The notes below the pieces were generated by a model that saw nothing but the letters and a program-made list of their open reading frames with translations, did no database searches and was not told the origin of the DNA. Of a stretch of 64,000 nt of DNA, positions 62,185 through 64,000 are shown one piece after another. The stretch comes from CAVVPY01 sp963750295 (GTDB lineage: Bacteria; Actinomycetota; Actinomycetes; Mycobacteriales; Jatrophihabitantaceae), in NCBI GenBank assembly GCA_963750295.1, contig CAVVPY010000001.1, positions 1,612,001-1,676,000 on the forward strand, read 5' to 3'. The translations under genes and the position numbers were made by a program. Each line of letters begins with the position of its first letter. Positions within the stretch are counted from its first letter, which is position 1.

Positions 62185-63451
62185 ATGCAGGCCGCCGAGA
62201 TCCGCGACAGCGGGACAGTGCTCGGCACCGCGCTGGACGAGACAGCCGAGCTGGCGCGTGACGTGCATCGGGCGGTCGCGGGCCGGCTGTTCGGGCTGCT
62301 CGGCGCGCCCGGCGCGCCGATCAAGCGGCTGCACGACGGCATCGCGGCGCTCGCCTACGGCGCAACGCGACTCAGCGTCCGTGTGGTGCCACGAGCCGTG
62401 GGTGCGGTGGCGGCCGAGTTGCGCACACCGACTGCCGAATCGGTCGACGACCACCCCCGGGCACACTTCGTCCTCAGCGCCCTGGGCGGCTGGGCCGGCG
62501 ACCGGATGGAAGCCGACGGCGTCTCGATCGCTCCCCGGATGCGGCTGCGCACGCACGACGGCCGGCTGCGCGGCATGCCGAGCAACGTCGTCGCACGATG
62601 CCGCCGACGGTGCCACCGGCCGGCTCGTGGTCTTCGTCCACGGCCTGTGCGAGAACGAGCGGTTCTGGTGGTTCGGCGCCGAGCGCAACTACGGCGACCG
62701 TGACGTGACCTACGGGTCGCGCCTGCGTGCCGAGCTCAGGGTGGACGCCGCTGTACCTGCACTACAACACCGGCCTGCACATCTCCGAGAACGGCCGGTT
62801 GCTCGCCGGCCTGCTCGAATCCCTCGTCGCGACGTGGCCGGTCCCCGTCACCGAGATCGCCCTCGTCGGCCATTCGATGGGCGGGCTGGTCGTCCGGTCC
62901 GCGGCGCACCAGGCGGCCGCGCACCGGCCTCGAGTGGGTGAAGCCGCTGCGGCACATCGTCGGCCTCGGGACACCGCACACCGGCGCGCCGCTGGAACGG
63001 GCGACCAACGCCGGCATGCACGCGCTGGCGAAACTGCCCGAGACCCGCCCGTTCGCGACCTACTTCAACAAGCGCAGCGTCGGCATCAAGGATCTGCGCT
63101 ACGGCTCGGTCGTCGAGGACGACTGGCGCGGACTTCGACCCGGACGAGCGGCTGATCGACCGCGTGCACGCCGGCCTCGCTGCTCGCCCGGCGTCGCGTA
63201 CTCGATGGCATCCGCGACGCTGTCGAAGCAACCCGGCGGGGCCGTTCGCGCACGACCTGCTCGTGCAGCACGTGAGCGCGCACGGCACCGGCCCGAAGCG
63301 GCGCATCGAGTTCGACGTCGACCGGCTGTTTCACCTGGGCGGCAAGACCCACTTCCACCTGCTCGACCACCCGCTGGTCTACGAGCAGTTGCGCTCGTGG
63401 CTCGAGGGAGCGGACGGCGCGCAGCCCCCGACCGCAGCCGACATCGTATGA
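62185..63451 (+). CDS. Alpha/beta-hydrolase, lipase/PGAP1-like (frame broken about six times)
   Basis: The conceptual protein is about 420 residues. After a helical N-terminal part it has LVVFVHGLCENERFWWFG (oxyanion-hole HG), LYLHYNTGLHISENGRLLAG, the nucleophile elbow EIALVGHSMGGLVVRSAAH, and VGLGTPHTGAPLERATNAG; the C-terminal histidine is probably in KTHFHLLDHPLVYEQL. These features fit triacylglycerol lipase/PGAP1-like esterases. Breaks near 62600, 62742, 62927, 63130, 63190 and 63240 are mostly single extra bases. The stop overlaps the ATG of the next gene (ATGA). Confidence 0.8.
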
Positions 63452-64000
63452 GCGGCGCGCGGGTGGTCGTGGTCGGTGCGGCCGGTGCACTCGGTCAAGC
63501 CGTCGTCCGAGCCTTCGTTGCGCAGGGCGCGAGCGTGCGGGGCCTGGACCGCGCTGTTCCGGACGAGGTGCCCGCCGGCGCCGACCATGACACGACCGAT
63601 GTCCTGGACGACGCCGCTCTGCGCGTCAGTTTCGATGCCGAGCCACCACCCTGGGCGGTCATCAATGTGGTCGGTGGCTTCGCGCCGCACCGTCCGCTGA
63701 CCGAACTGGACCCGGACGAACTGATGTCCCAGTTGCGTCTCAACCTGCTCTCGGCGGCCCTGATCACCAAGCACGCGTTACGCCGGTTCGGCGAGACCGG
63801 CGAGGGCCGACTGGTCCACACGGCGAGCCGGGTCGCCTACCGCACCGAGGGCGCTGGCTTCGCCTACTCGATCAGCAAGCTCGGTGTCGTCCACCTGGTC
63901 GAGATGGCGGCGCGCGAGGTGCACGGCAGCGCAATCACCGTCAACGCCGTCGTCCCCAGCATCATCGACACTCCGGCCAACCGGGCCGCCATGCCGAACT
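63448..64000 (+). CDS. Short-chain dehydrogenase/reductase (truncated by window end)
   Basis: The first 184 residues are present. The N-terminal nucleotide-binding motif is VVVVGAAGALGQAVVRAFVA (GxxxGxG type), a variant NVVGG replaces the usual NNAG, and the active-site segment is HTASRVAYRTEGAGFAYSIS followed by KLG (Ser, Tyr-x3-Lys). VNAVVPSIIDTPANR is the usual post-catalytic loop. The ATG overlaps the stop of the lipase gene, so the two are coupled. Substrate is unknown. The frame is open to the window edge. Confidence 0.88.
   Translation, partial: MSGARVVVVGAAGALGQAVVRAFVAQGASVRGLDRAVPDEVPAGADHDTTDVLDDAALRVSFDAEPPPWAVINVVGGFAPHRPLTELDPDELMSQLRLNLLSAALITKHALRRFGETGEGRLVHTASRVAYRTEGAGFAYSISKLGVVHLVEMAAREVHGSAITVNAVVPSIIDTPANRAAMPN

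Overview
The window is chromosomal DNA from a high-GC actinobacterium (Actinomycetes). The evidence is the uniformly high GC, frequent GTG starts, a PdtaR-type ANTAR regulator, SepIVA, an F420 gene (cofC), a MutT1-type Nudix/SixA fusion, an HU protein with a lysine-rich tail, and gene order that largely follows the mycobacterial amtB-glnB-glnD / ftsY-smc-mutM-rnc and thiL / ddl-gpsA / cofC-ppk-mutT1-hupB-leuD-leuC-iclR blocks. The genus cannot be fixed from the sequence. I see no prophage, insertion sequence, integrase, CRISPR array, rRNA or toxin-antitoxin locus; almost everything is housekeeping. No gene-free stretch exceeds 300 bases.

Layout. 1-2.3 kb: branched-chain amino-acid ABC importer genes (livK, livH, first codons of livM). 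2.5-7.1 kb: ANTAR response regulator, a short-armed tRNA-Leu(CAA), a PLP decarboxylase, acyl-CoA thioesterase II and pyruvate kinase. 7.1-15.9 kb: nitrogen block, with gltB (no gltD beside it), glnD, glnB and amtB, and a GlnR-box-like site upstream of amtB. 16-21.5 kb: pepN, threonine-to-glycine catabolism (tdh, kbl) and a SAM methyltransferase. 21.6-28 kb: ftsY, an L,D-transpeptidase, smc, a small coiled-coil protein and mutM. 29-36.8 kb: rnc, rpmF, yceD, sepIVA, coaD, rsmD, recG, a fatty-acid-kinase-like protein and rpmB. 37-40.5 kb: a large LuxR-type ATPase regulator overlapping a second small HTH protein, then a GNAT acetyltransferase. 40.5-42.4 kb: thiL, a stand-alone Lrp/AsnC sensor domain and a DUF3515-like protein. 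42.5-49.3 kb: a beta-oxidation island (merR, fadA, fadB, a CoA-transferase III family gene, a glyoxalase-fold gene and an unknown gene). 49.3-56.9 kb: ddl, gpsA, plsC, a putative zinc peptidase, cofC, ppk and mutT1. 57-60.6 kb: HU, leuD, leuC and the divergent IclR regulator. 60.6-64 kb: an aldehyde dehydrogenase, a lipase-like hydrolase and a short-chain dehydrogenase cut by the window edge.

Quality. From 1 to about 42.8 kb no conserved gene is frame-disrupted. From 42.8 to 63.4 kb fourteen genes carry about 45 small indels, mostly single-base insertions. They include genes that are normally essential or central (HU, gpsA, ddl, leuC, leuD). Reading across the indels gives full-length, conserved proteins, so I treat them as probable sequence or assembly errors. 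These genes are annotated end to end as CDS with the breaks noted.

Regulation visible in the sequence. The amtB-glnB-glnD operon has a GlnR-like array. The iclR-leuC intergenic region has a perfect TTGCAT-17-TAGTAT promoter whose spacer holds a TCTCA-N5-TGAGA dyad. About ten genes have a TANNNT -10 element only 5-7 bases before the start codon, which suggests leaderless transcripts. Several convergent or within-operon gaps hold long GC-rich hairpins.
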